From CAZIKF01 sp964539825 (GTDB lineage: Bacteria; Muiribacteriota; UBA6191), in assembly GCA_964539825.1 (NCBI GenBank), contig CAZIKF010000035.1, forward strand, positions 1-53,266: 53,266 nt of DNA. The letters are read 5' to 3'. Shown one piece after another: positions 1 through 10,700 of this stretch. The position numbers were made by a program, and so were the translations under genes. Position 1 is the first letter of the stretch; every line of letters begins with the position of its first letter. The notes below the pieces were generated by a model. It was not told the DNA's origin. It worked only from the letters and a program-made list of their open reading frames with translations, and searched no databases.

Positions 1-334
1 TCTTCCACAAAGTCTAACTTAGCGGGTGGTCTGAAATTCTAGGACCGTCTCTGTATTTAGTGTTAAGTCAGCGCTAAACATAAAGGATATTCTCTATCTA
101 AGTTATAATCCTCTCTCAGTCGAATCAGACGGATTTTATTAAAATAAAAAATATAGTTTCCTGAGACACAATACTTTACGACAAAATTAGAATATAAGTT
201 CCATACACTCAGAACACCTGGCTATAAGGTAGCCGTACCACGCTCTTAGGGATTGGCTATAGTTCCACCTGTGGTGCAGTAGAAAATAGATTTGTACAAA
301 ACCTACAACCTGTCGAAAAGTGATAAGTGCTCTG
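1..334. other. Gene-free left edge
   Basis: No convincing reading frame, RNA gene or repeat family is visible. The stretch is the 3' flank of the phosphatase gene that ends at 335. A short imperfect dyad (GGCTATAAGGTAGCC near 221-235) and a small CCAC/GTGG dyad near 267-276 could form weak hairpins, but neither is followed by a T-run on either strand, so I do not call a terminator. Confidence 0.4.
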
Positions 335-880
335 CTAATTCCTGGAGCCCGGTGGAAGACCATTGAGGTCTAATTCCAGGTCGCTCAGGCTTTCGCTGAA
401 TTTGTGGATGCTCAAAATCCATTCTCTTTGCTGCTTTGTATCGGGAACTGGAAAGCCCCTGGCACTTTCAATTATTTCCAGGGCTTCTTCAGGATAAATT
501 CCATGGAAATACATTATGGCAGCGCAAAACATTGTTGAGCGACCGATTCCAGCCCGACAGTGAACCGCTACTTTCTCATCTTGATGCAGCCATTGGAGCA
601 CGCTTAAACTATGACCTAGGAATTCTCTATATCTATCGGGCAAACCCCGGTCATCAACCGGGATGTGCACAAACCTTATGTCCAGATCCGCGCAGAACTG
701 TTTTTCCCTTTCAAGTCCCAGTTCTTCCTTTTCATCCATCGTTAAAAGGCAAACTAGATTTTGAATTCCCACTCTCTGAAATCCGCGCAGTTCATCAAGC
801 AGCCAATCATGGCCTCTTGGCCTGGGACAGATGTAGAGCGTTCCTGGAAACTCCATTTTTATCGCGTGGTGCTCCGGCAT
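335..880 (-). CDS. Dual-specificity / tyrosine protein phosphatase
   Basis: This is a compact cytoplasmic phosphatase of the cysteine-based dual-specificity (DSPc/PTP) superfamily, 181 residues with no signal peptide. The catalytic P-loop HCRAGIGRS (Cys near residue 107, Arg six later) is intact, and an upstream DD pair (VDDRGLPD, near residue 77) suits the general-acid aspartate. The family hydrolyses phosphoester bonds in proteins or sometimes in nucleotides, lipids or glycans; the substrate here cannot be told. The upstream sulfotransferase stop (TAG) and this start form the string TAGTGATG, so GTG 883 or ATG 880 is used. A GAGGAG ribosome-binding site lies in the end of the upstream gene, which implies translational coupling. 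I prefer the ATG. Pairing with a sulfotransferase suggests work on the same modified product, but this is inference. Confidence 0.85.
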   Translation of the reverse strand: MPEHHAIKMEFPGTLYICPRPRGHDWLLDELRGFQRVGIQNLVCLLTMDEKEELGLEREKQFCADLDIRFVHIPVDDRGLPDRYREFLGHSLSVLQWLHQDEKVAVHCRAGIGRSTMFCAAIMYFHGIYPEEALEIIESARGFPVPDTKQQREWILSIHKFSESLSDLELDLNGLPPGSRN

Positions 881-882
881 CA

Positions 883-2544
883 CTAAATCTCCTCTTTCAG
901 GGTCTCTTTCAGTTCACCGATCCAGGGTTCGAAATTTTTCCAGGCCGCGACTGAGCTATTGTAGATCGGTTGACGTACCTGGTTCATACTAGCGGTGTGC
1001 ACCGGTCTGAGGTTTTCGAAGAAGCTCAGACAGGCATCCTGGAATTCAAGTCCACAAAAATCCAGGAGTTCTCTCGTGACGGCCTCTTGATCAAAGACCA
1101 GCTCTTCGTAGTCTACGGAAAAGATAAGATCTGATCCTATTATCTCTTCCCAGAATTCCATCACCTTTTCATAGAAGCGATAGTAGAGCCCCAGGTCTCT
1201 GAGGGAATAGGCGTAAGTATGCTTCTCAGTGAAATGGTGCTTAAAACAAGAAAGGCAGAGATCGAGAGGATCTCTACGACAATGAATGATTTTCGCCCTG
1301 GGAAAGAGGCTTCGTATAATTCCCAAAAAGAGAAAGTTATGAGGCATCTTGTCTGTGAAGTGGGTATAGGAACCCTCCAATGCACACAGCACTTTTAGAT
1401 ACTGTTCGCGCATTGCCTCAAATACATCCTGGGAAAATCCCTTGAGGGCAAAGGGAAATCCGTCAGGGTTAACCTGGCAGGTCTGGTAGATGATCCTGGC
1501 GAGCATGTCCAATTCTCCCCGTGCACCCAGATTCTGGTGAGAGCTCAAAATTTGCTCCACCAGGGTTGTTCCCGAACGGGGCATACCCACAATGAATACT
1601 GGGATAGGCTCCTCGCCACTGATTTCAACTTGAGAAGGCAGCCAATCGGAAAAAACTTTGCGGATATTTTCCAGAAAAATCTTAAGATTTTTGATTTCAA
1701 AAGGGTTAAGAGAGTTTTGTAAACGATTTGCCGCAGAGTAGTAGTGAAAAGACTGCTCATAGTCCTTTAGATCCTCGTGAGCCATTCCCAGAGCAAATCC
1801 CAGTAAAATTTTCTCTTCGTCTGAATTAGAGTTCTTGTGGAATCCCTTCTTGGCTCTCTCCAGAATTTCATCATTTTGGGTGTGCTTCCTGCAAAGAGCC
1901 AGGTGATAATGGAGATTAGGATCTTCAGGGGTGATTTCAAGCCCCTTTTTATAGCTGGATTCAGCCTCCTCGTTCTTACCAATAGTGGAAAAGGCATTTC
2001 CCATATTGAGATAGACCCTGGAATCTCCAGGCATCAGCTTTGAAGCTGTTTCAAAAGACCGGATAGCTTGCTCAATCTCGCCTAACTGCTGATAGACAAT
2101 TCCAAGATTTAAATGGGCAAGTCCATAATCACCTCTGATCTGCAATGCACTTAAGAAAGCACCCTTTGCCTGGGTTAAAAATCCTTGTAGTAGCTTGGCA
2201 TTACCTAAGTTATAGTAGGCTTCAGCATAGTCTCCAGACAGCTTCAGTGCCTGTAAACACGCATTGGCAGAGGGCTCCAATTGACCCAGATCGCGAAAAA
2301 TGACCGCAAGGCTGTTAAATCCGATGGCAAAGTCCGGGTGAGTACGCAGGCACTCCTGGATTAAAGCCAAAGCCTTGTCCAGGCTGCCTAGCCTGTAGTT
2401 GGTAAGGGCCAGCAAATGTAGAGCGTCGCGATGATCAGGCTCAACATTTAAAACATTTTGGATGAATTCTTGAGCTCTCTGAAGGTCTCCCTTATCAAAT
2501 GCTATTTGAGCCCCTTGGAGGGCATCATTGAGACTCAAGTCCAT
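883..2544 (-). CDS. TPR repeat-sulfotransferase fusion protein
   Basis: The N-terminal half (about residues 1-270) is a run of tetratricopeptide repeats, with recurring A-x-x-x-L-G-N / L-x-x-A-I-x-x-F patterns. The C-terminal half is a PAPS-dependent sulfotransferase of the Sulfotransfer_3 type. The 5'-phosphosulfate loop FIVGMPRSGTTLVEQIL lies near residue 318 and the 3'-phosphate motif HCRRDPLD near residue 420. The family transfers sulfate from PAPS to carbohydrate, lipid or protein hydroxyls; the TPRs probably bind the acceptor. There is no signal peptide, so action is cytoplasmic or at the inner membrane face. ATG 2544 follows AAAGGAAGG closely; ATG 2568 and a TTG further up are weaker alternatives. 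It is the first gene of a two-gene unit with the phosphatase. Confidence 0.85.
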   Translation of the reverse strand: MDLSLNDALQGAQIAFDKGDLQRAQEFIQNVLNVEPDHRDALHLLALTNYRLGSLDKALALIQECLRTHPDFAIGFNSLAVIFRDLGQLEPSANACLQALKLSGDYAEAYYNLGNAKLLQGFLTQAKGAFLSALQIRGDYGLAHLNLGIVYQQLGEIEQAIRSFETASKLMPGDSRVYLNMGNAFSTIGKNEEAESSYKKGLEITPEDPNLHYHLALCRKHTQNDEILERAKKGFHKNSNSDEEKILLGFALGMAHEDLKDYEQSFHYYSAANRLQNSLNPFEIKNLKIFLENIRKVFSDWLPSQVEISGEEPIPVFIVGMPRSGTTLVEQILSSHQNLGARGELDMLARIIYQTCQVNPDGFPFALKGFSQDVFEAMREQYLKVLCALEGSYTHFTDKMPHNFLFLGIIRSLFPRAKIIHCRRDPLDLCLSCFKHHFTEKHTYAYSLRDLGLYYRFYEKVMEFWEEIIGSDLIFSVDYEELVFDQEAVTRELLDFCGLEFQDACLSFFENLRPVHTASMNQVRQPIYNSSVAAWKNFEPWIGELKETLKEEI

Positions 2545-2606
2545 GTCCTTCCTTTCAAAGGTGAGCATAACCAACGGGCCTGGGTCCTGACAAGGCAGGA
2601 GGAGTC

Positions 2607-3791
2607 TTATTCAGATTGAACTGGTTTTGGCTTTTCTCGCGGGGGTTCCAGAAGCATCCTGCCGCAGGATGGACCTACGACGGCTGAAACAATGGAGAGC
2701 AAGACGAGCATGGAAAAAACTTCCAGGGGTATGAAACCCGCACTACGCCCGATTTCCGCTACCGCGATTACAAGACTGAGGCGTGAGGCATGGAAGAAGC
2801 CCATCGCGGCGCCTTCACGATTGGACATACCCATATAACGACATACAGCATATACACCAATGACTGTGGAAAGAATCGCAGCAGCCAGAATTAAGAGGAG
2901 AAGACTGATGTTATCGAGTGACCTGAAGACGAGCGAGAGGTCTACTTTAGCGCCGGTAAATACAAAAAACATGGGTACAAAGAATCCGTACCCAAAGCTC
3001 TCCATCTTTTTAACAAGGATAGAGCCTGTATGAGTCACCTCCGCGATAATCAATCCAGCGATGAAGGCACCGATGATGGAGTGAAATCCGAGGGTTCCTG
3101 AAATCGCTGTGAGTAACAACAGAAGGGCAAAAGAGAATCTCACTTCCACTTCAAAGTGAGATCTATCTAACAAGACCCATGCCTGCACACCTCTTTCAGC
3201 GTTCAATCTCTTCAAGATCACGGGAAGAATGAATAGAAAGAGAATGGCAACAAAGGAATAGATAAAAGTGATTTCGATGGCTCCCTGAAGATAGGCAAGG
3301 GAGAAAGCGAGTAAAAGCATGCTGATAATGTCCACCAGAATCGTAGAGCCCAGCAAAAGATCTCTGAATAACTTGGGACCTTTGAGTTCCCTACAGATGG
3401 GCAGCACAATCCCAAGGGAAGTGGTAGAGAAGACGGTTCCAAGCAGCATCGGGTGTACACCTGTCAGAGGTGCGACAAAGACTCCCGCCAAAAAGGGAAT
3501 GGAAATAGAGAAGAAAGTAATTGCGGTGGTCTTGCGGAAGTGCTTTCTGACAATAGCCGTATCCACCTCTAACCCGGCCAGAAACATGAGAAATTCTAGA
3601 CCAAAGTTTGAGAAAAAGTTGATTACGGGTCCCGTTTCAATCCAGTCGAAGAAGGATTTCCCAACAACAATCCCAAAAATGAGTTCACATACGATCACCG
3701 GCAGACGTACCCAACCGGCAATCACAGGTACCATGGTGATCGCGATGAAAACGAGAATGAAGCTATAAGGGGCTGCTAGATGACTTTCCAT
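2607..3791 (-). CDS. Cation:proton antiporter, CPA2 / KefB-NapA type
   Basis: The protein has 394 residues and is almost wholly hydrophobic, with about 12 membrane segments. It matches the Na+/H+ exchanger domain (PF00999). Recognisable landmarks are the early VCELIFGIVVGKSF segment, FGLEFLMFLAGLEVD (the GLE/D motif typical of CPA2) and the GAFIAGLIIAEV helix. Such proteins exchange Na+ or K+ for protons across the inner membrane. There is no C-terminal TrkA/RCK domain, so nucleotide gating of the KefB kind is not indicated. It lies between lgt and the sulfotransferase gene on the same strand; the 183-bp gap on its 5' side suggests its own promoter. Ion preference cannot be judged. Confidence 0.88.
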   Translation of the reverse strand: MESHLAAPYSFILVFIAITMVPVIAGWVRLPVIVCELIFGIVVGKSFFDWIETGPVINFFSNFGLEFLMFLAGLEVDTAIVRKHFRKTTAITFFSISIPFLAGVFVAPLTGVHPMLLGTVFSTTSLGIVLPICRELKGPKLFRDLLLGSTILVDIISMLLLAFSLAYLQGAIEITFIYSFVAILFLFILPVILKRLNAERGVQAWVLLDRSHFEVEVRFSFALLLLLTAISGTLGFHSIIGAFIAGLIIAEVTHTGSILVKKMESFGYGFFVPMFFVFTGAKVDLSLVFRSLDNISLLLLILAAAILSTVIGVYAVCRYMGMSNREGAAMGFFHASRLSLVIAVAEIGRSAGFIPLEVFSMLVLLSIVSAVVGPSCGRMLLEPPREKPKPVQSE

Positions 3792-3974
3792 CGATGATGG
3801 GACGTTTTAAAGTTATAAAGAAGGTGAGTACAATAACCGAGTCAATAGGGAGTCTCTAATACTCAATGTGTTCTCTCTATCGACATAGTCGTACTAGTAG
3901 GAAACGCCGGAAAAATAAAGATTTCCTCATTTTTAAGACTCGCATATCCCTGGAAACTTTGTCAATCCAAAAGC

Positions 3975-4733
3975 TTATGGACTTGTGCGTCTCCTCCAAA
4001 ACGGTAGGTAGATAGCTAGAATGAGAAGGGTAGCTAATGACAAGGTTTGTGAGGAGGAAAAGAACTCAATTCCAAGCAGGAATCCTCGTTCATCATCCCT
4101 GAGAAATTCAATTAGAAATCTGAAAGCGCTATAGAATCCCAGGTAGCTTAAAATTACGGCGCCCGGACGCTTTACCCTCGATGAAATCCATAGTAAAAAA
4201 AAGAAGAGTAACCCTAGCGCCAGTGCCGAGTATAGCTGAGTCGGATGACGTAGTAGTTCCTCACCAGGAAAAATTACGCCCGGGAATCCTGAATCAAAAC
4301 CCACCTCTTTACCAAAACAGCAACCATAAAAGAAGCAGCCACTTCTGCCGAACACGTGACCCAGGCAAATACTAGGTGCAGCGAGATCCAGGATCTCCAC
4401 CAGTCTGTCATGGTTCCAACAGTACAGAGACCCGCTTAAGAGACCTCCATAGAGCCCGGCCAGGTACATCATGCCACCCTCGTGAATATAGAGGGCCTCA
4501 ATCGGGTGCAAAGAAAAGTACTCCCAATACTGATGAACATGACCTAATCGTCCGCCAATAAGTGCACCAAGAAAACCAACCAGGGAAATCTTAATCAAAT
4601 CCGAGGTTTGAAATCCCCTCTTCCAGCCTTGTATAAGGCCCAGACCCATAGCAAAGAGAAATCCAATACCCCAGAAAACACCTGAAATGGGAAATGCCAG
4701 GCCTGAAAATTCAACTACCGGCGGAAGCCACAC
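3975..4733 (-). CDS. lgt: Prolipoprotein diacylglyceryl transferase
   Basis: Lgt moves the diacylglyceryl group of phosphatidylglycerol onto the lipobox cysteine of prelipoproteins in the inner membrane. The 252-residue multispanning protein shows GHVFGRSGCFFYGCCFG, the Cys-rich variant of the Lgt signature, then RHPTQLYSA and a late FLIEFLRDDERG segment, all in the expected order. Length is at the short end of the family (250-290). The best start is GTG 4733, since an upstream ATG is in another frame. The gap to the stop of the giant Kelch gene is only 25 bp, so it may be co-transcribed. At least one predicted substrate, the lipobox protein at 31255-31749, lies in the window. Confidence 0.9.
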   Translation of the reverse strand: MWLPPVVEFSGLAFPISGVFWGIGFLFAMGLGLIQGWKRGFQTSDLIKISLVGFLGALIGGRLGHVHQYWEYFSLHPIEALYIHEGGMMYLAGLYGGLLSGSLYCWNHDRLVEILDLAAPSICLGHVFGRSGCFFYGCCFGKEVGFDSGFPGVIFPGEELLRHPTQLYSALALGLLFFFLLWISSRVKRPGAVILSYLGFYSAFRFLIEFLRDDERGFLLGIEFFSSSQTLSLATLLILAIYLPFWRRRTSP

Positions 4734-4758
4734 AATACGAACTCACCATTAAAATTCA

Positions 4759-7700
4759 TCACGGTTTAGGAATCTGAAATCGTTCCAGGGTATCGAGTTC
4801 ATCCCCATTGAACCCCCCGTGAAAGTAGAGGATCCCATCACTAGAATCGCCCGCATGATACCTTCTTCCGGTACCTCCAGACTGGGCTTTTTGCCAAGTA
4901 TTGGAATCGATATTATACACATAAAGATCTCTTTGGAATGGAGAACCATCCCGGTTTCCACCCCAAACATAGATCCTGGAATCTACTACTGCTGCGGCGG
5001 CACTCTCCAGACCTACCCGCAGGGAAGCTCCATTTGTCCATGAATCTTCCTGGGAATCATAAATTTCGAGCGTGTCCAAAAAGTCGTTGGACCCGTCTGA
5101 ATCTTCGTCCGATCCTCTACCGCCATAGAAGTATATCTTCGCTCCCACAACCAGGGCAGAATGCTCATACCTTGGTGTACCCCCGGGATTGCCCTGGCTC
5201 CAGGTTTCGTTCACGAAGTCATAGATATCTAACTTATTCACCAATCCAGTGGTTCCTAATCCGCCCCAGACAAGCATTTTGTTCCCGACCAGGGAACAGG
5301 TATGAGAAGACCTCGCGGTTCCTCCCGGGATTCCCTCCAGGGGTCTCCAAGCTCCAAAGGGCACATCGTAGACTGAAAATGTATTGAGAGGTCCGCTCGA
5401 ATCCCGGCCTCCCCAGTGATAAACTTTCTCTGAATAAACGACCGCGTCATGATCAACACGCCCCGCCCCCTCTGTAGGTCCGGGTATTCCGGAAAACCAG
5501 AATCCATCAGTGATATTGAAGAACTCCAGGGTATTCGTGATGTTCCTAAATTTATCGTATCCACCCCAAACTATCATGTATTTCACCGGACCTTGCACAT
5601 CCCTTCCGCTGAAGAAAGTTAGAGAATGATTTGAGCGCTGGGAGGGTGCGGGTATAGCTGGAAGCCAGGTACCGGAGTTGGAAAGTAAAAATGGCTGTGA
5701 CTCCAGAATCATGGATCGATCCTGTCCATCTGAGGCGCTGACTCGAAGTTTTACGTCCTCAAAATCCTCCACCACATCGGAATAGGATTTCCAAATGATT
5801 TGGTGATCCTGAACTGAATTGAGATTCGTGATTTGACCCACCAGGTGGGCAGGGTCGATTTGAAACCAGGTAGACCCTCCATCCTTGCTGTATTCAACCG
5901 CTAGCGCAATAGCATCGAGATCCGCGTCCGATAGATTCAGGTTAAAGTCCAGATCATCCTGGTAGCCGGTAAAGGAGACTTCCTTCAGATCAAGATTGGA
6001 TAATGTGGGGGCTTCATTTTCACTTACCCTCAAATCCAATATATCCAGCGTATTGAAATAAAGATCGCCAGAACCCTGACCTCCCCATGCATATAGAAAA
6101 CCATCCCTCTGAACGGCGGAATACGAGATTCTTGATCGGCCGCCTGAGATACCGGTAGACCATGAATCTGATTCAATGTGGTATATATCTAAGAGGTTCA
6201 GAGATCCCGCTACATTAAATCCACCCCAAAAATAGAATCTTCCATCGAAAACCGATCCGCGGTGCCCCTCCCTTGGTGTGCCACCAGAACTCCCTACCAT
6301 CCATGAGTCTGTGCCTAAATCGTAGATATCCAGCGTGTTCGTCAGTGCTCCTGAAGAATCTTCTCCGCCCCAAAAATAGATTTGATCATTCCATAGGCCA
6401 GCAGCATGGTGCCACCTGGCATTGCCACCCAGTCCCAGGTCAGTCCATTCCTGGGAGCCAATATCATACCTGGATAAAGTATTGAGCGCGTCCCCATTGC
6501 TATTCTTACCTCCGTATATATAAATCTTACCCTTATGCAGGGTTGCGCTATGACCATACCTGGCATCGAGTCCATCAATTCCGGTGACCCATTCCCTGGC
6601 GCTGGCTGATGAAGGCGAGAAGAATTCCATGGTGTTTATTAAATTTCCTTGTAGATCATTCCCTCCCCAAAAATAAAAACCGCTATCGGTAACCAGACCT
6701 ATATGTCCTGACCTGGCTCTTCCTCCCGAAAATCCACTACTCCAACTTTTTGAAGCAATATCATAAATATCCAAAGTGTCCAAAGCTGCTTCGCCAACCT
6801 GGCTTAACCCTCCCCAATGATAGATTTTCCCATCCAGTTCCAGGGAAACATGTTCTCTGCGGGAACCACCCCCGGAAAGACCAGAACTCCAACTATCTGA
6901 GCCGATGTCATAGATATCCAGAAGATCAGAAGAATTCCCGCCTAAAGGAAGGGTATCTCCGCCCCAGAAAAACAGCTTCCCGTCGGATTCTGAAACACTT
7001 GCATGGCTTCGCGCCGTTCCTCCTGAACTCCCTTGCAGCCATTGGTCTGTTGGATACACCACCAGAGAATTGAGAACGGTCTCCTGGGAATCACGACCTC
7101 CCCATGCATACATCACATCAGAAACCAGGGATGAAGAATGATCGGAACGAACCTCTAATCCCGGAGGACCTAACAGCCATGAGTCGCTAGCAATGTCATA
7201 AATATCTACCGTGCTCAATTTTCCACTTAGATTGGTACCTCCAAAATAGTGGATTTTTCCATCTACCAGAACAGCACTATGGTTAGATCTTTCTGTTCCA
7301 CCCAGGGTCCCTGTACTCCATGAATCCGAGGCAATATCATAGATGTCCATAGTATCCAGCCGGCTAATCGCATTGAGTTTGCCTCCCCAAAAATAGATTT
7401 TCCCCTGGTAGGCGATAGCTGTGTGATCAAAACGGGCGGTTCCCCCTGAAGTAGACTGGGTGTTGAAGCGGTCCGCGATTTCAGCATCCGGATCGTAGAT
7501 ATCAAGTGTGCTGGTTACAACTCCCGTAGAATCCTTGCCGCCCCAAAAGTAAATCTTACTGTCATAAGTTACGGCTGAATGACTGGACCGGACACGACCT
7601 CCCACTCCACCGGTGCTGTCCCATCTATCCTCCAAGAACCGATAGATATCTACCCTGTCCATATTAGCGAGAGTACCATCGCTTCCCTGACCTCCCCAGT

Positions 7701-10700
7701 AGTACACTTTATCCTCAATTACGGTACCGCTATGATGATATCTTGAGGTACCTCCCGGTGCACCGGTGGACCAGGAATTCTGAGTGGAGTCAAAGATATC
7801 CTGAGTATCCAGAGCCGTACCTGCGGAATCCTGCCCTCCCCAAAAATACAGCTTACTATTGTAAGAAACACCGGTGTGTCCAGTGCGGCTTCTTCCACCA
7901 GATGGTCCCGCGTACCAGGGATCTACTACATAAATATCCACAGAGTTCAGGTTGCCAACTCCGTCATTTCCACCCCAAAAATAAATTCTGTTGCCAGAAA
8001 CAGCCGATGCGTGATCCACCCTTGAGGTGCCCCCTGACGGGGCTAAGGACCAGACCTGTGTGCCGGGATCAAAAAACTCAAGAGTATTGAGAATCGCGGA
8101 TGTCTCATCCCGCCCGCCCCACGAGAAAATTTTCCCGTTTGCAGTATGAACGCTATGCCCCGAGCGAGGAACTGTGGAAGCTTGCCTGCTGCTCCAAGTG
8201 TCAGAAACGGGATCATATACATCCAGTACATTCGTCGAGGTGCCGGATTGAGGTATTCCTCCATGGAAATATAGATCACCCTCGAAAACATCTCCGGCGG
8301 CATACGATCGGCTGGTTCCTCCTGAGGTAGCTTCTGAGAAGATTCCCGCTTCAAGCACTATATTCATTGCCTGAGGTAGGAACACACTCAAAGAATCTTC
8401 CGTGACCCCTTGATTTTCTCCGCCGAAGGAGTAGATTCTCTTCGCGTTTGTCACTTCAGCCGCATTGGAGGCCCTGGGTGCATCAACCGGCCCGGCCACC
8501 CAATTTGAGGAGGAAAGATCATAGATATCCATTGGGCCTACGGGGCCGGAATCATTTTCTCCACCCCAGTAATAGAGCAAACTTCCCACAATTGCTCCCG
8601 AATGATTTTTTCTGGGATTTCCAGACGACTTACCAACCGTAATCGTCAAAGATTTCAAGTCTAGAATCTGTAGTGAGTCGGTGACACCGCTGCTGCTTTC
8701 TCCTGCGTATATATAAACTTTTTCACCAGATAACAGAGCCTTTGAGGAAGCCAGTCCGGTACTGAGAACCGCCGGGTAGAGCGACCAGCCCGCATTAAGG
8801 TCATACTCGCCAATGGAGCTTAAAAGAGCTCCGGAATCCGTTCTACCACCAATGACAAGCATATTCTCAGAGTTGAGAATTGCTTCATGATCATAGCGTG
8901 CTCCGATATTGGAACCAGGAATGGGACCACTCGCGATACTTAGATCCACCAGGTCCAATTCCAGAAGTTCATCACTCGATCCAATCCCGGTTTTTCCTCC
9001 GAATATAAGCATGGTGCTTCCACTTAACACTGCGCTAGCACGCTCCCGACTTACAAAGAATCCAGTGGGAGTTACCGCAGGCTGCCAACTTCTCGAAACC
9101 GTATCGTAAATCTCAATATTCAGGGGTAAAGTATCATCAGCAAGACGACCTGAGAAAACATAAAGTTTGTCTTGGAAGGCTGCTGCCACAGCACCACCGC
9201 GTCCGGAAGGTCCTTGAGGCTCCTGAAGCCATCCCAGTCTCCTACCCGGGAGATGATGAATATCCATCGAAGCCAAAGTGTTGGAATCATCGGAACCGCC
9301 ATAATAATAAACACTTCCATTATGAAGGGCTGCTGAATGATCCCATCTTGTTCTACCGCCTGTGGTTCCCGCAGACCAGGTTCGGGTTCGCAAATCTAAA
9401 ATGTCCGTCTGGTTAAGTCCTCCATCAGCGTTAAGGCCTCCCCACTGGAATATGGATTTTTGAAACTGGACCCCGGTATGTAAGGCTCTTGCTCTACCTC
9501 CAGCGCTTCCTTGCTTCCAGCTCACTCCGCTTCGTGGTGAAGGAATGAATTCGTAGGCATCTGAGAGTATGGTTCCGTTTATATCGGTGCCGCCGAAGGC
9601 TATTGCTTTCTGAGAAACCCTTGTCAAGGTAGCCGAGTGCCGGGCAATTCCACCGGCAGGACCGCTACTCCAGGTACCGCTCGATACCGAATAAATGTCT
9701 ACCGAGTCCAAGACAGTTCCGCTCTGATCAAGCCCTCCCCAAAAGTAAATCTCCCCTTCATGAGAGAAGGCAGAGTGATGCTTGCGTGCAATTCCCCCCG
9801 GGCTTCCCTCGAAAAACACTCCTGCCTCAACATCGTAGATCTCCAGGGAGTTAGTCACGATTCCGCTTCCATCTTCTCCTCCCCAGAAATAGAGTCTCCC
9901 ATCAAGTGGTTGTAGAGATCCAAAGGCCCTGGCCATACCTCCCCCGCGAGACTGGAGCCATGTACCGGATTCAACTTCGAAAATATCCAGATCAGTTGAA
10001 TATGCCTGTGTAGAATCTTTTCCACCAAAGAGATAGACACTTCCCCGGTAATCCCCGGCCATGTGTCCATACCTGGCTACTCCGCCTCCAAGACCGTAGG
10101 AAAAAGTTTCTGAGGTGGTATGGTAAATCAAAACCGAATTGGTACTCGTCGAAGTTGAATCCAGGCCTCCAAAAAAGTAAATATCCCCATCTAAATTCAG
10201 AGCCGCAAATTGAGCCCTGGGATCAGGGAATGTAACTGCTGGATCTACTATGAGATCCTGAGCGCTATAACTCTGTACATTGGATAGAGTGGAGCCAGGT
10301 CCATTGTAACCGCCAAGATTAAATACCCTTCCATCCTGTTCAAGTGCAAAGTGGCTGGTTCGGGCTGTCGCCTGGGAAGACAAAGAATTCCAGCCCTCGA
10401 CCAAAGCTATTTGAGTGGCACTGAGGGACGTCGATCCGGGGATTGAATAAACCTCATGGTTCGTCAAAATCTTTCCATCGACTGAACCTCCAAAGAAGTA
10501 AACCCTGCCCTGGTTCTCAACAGCCGTATGCTGTGTTCGTGCGGTTCCTCCGCCGTCCCCCTCTATCCAGGAATCAGAACCTGGATCATAGACATCCAGG
10601 CTATTGAGGATTGCTTCTTGAAGCCCACCCCAAAAGTAGACTAAGCCATCAAAACCGATTCCCGTATGTCCGAATCTGTGCCTACCTCCGCTTATTCCCT

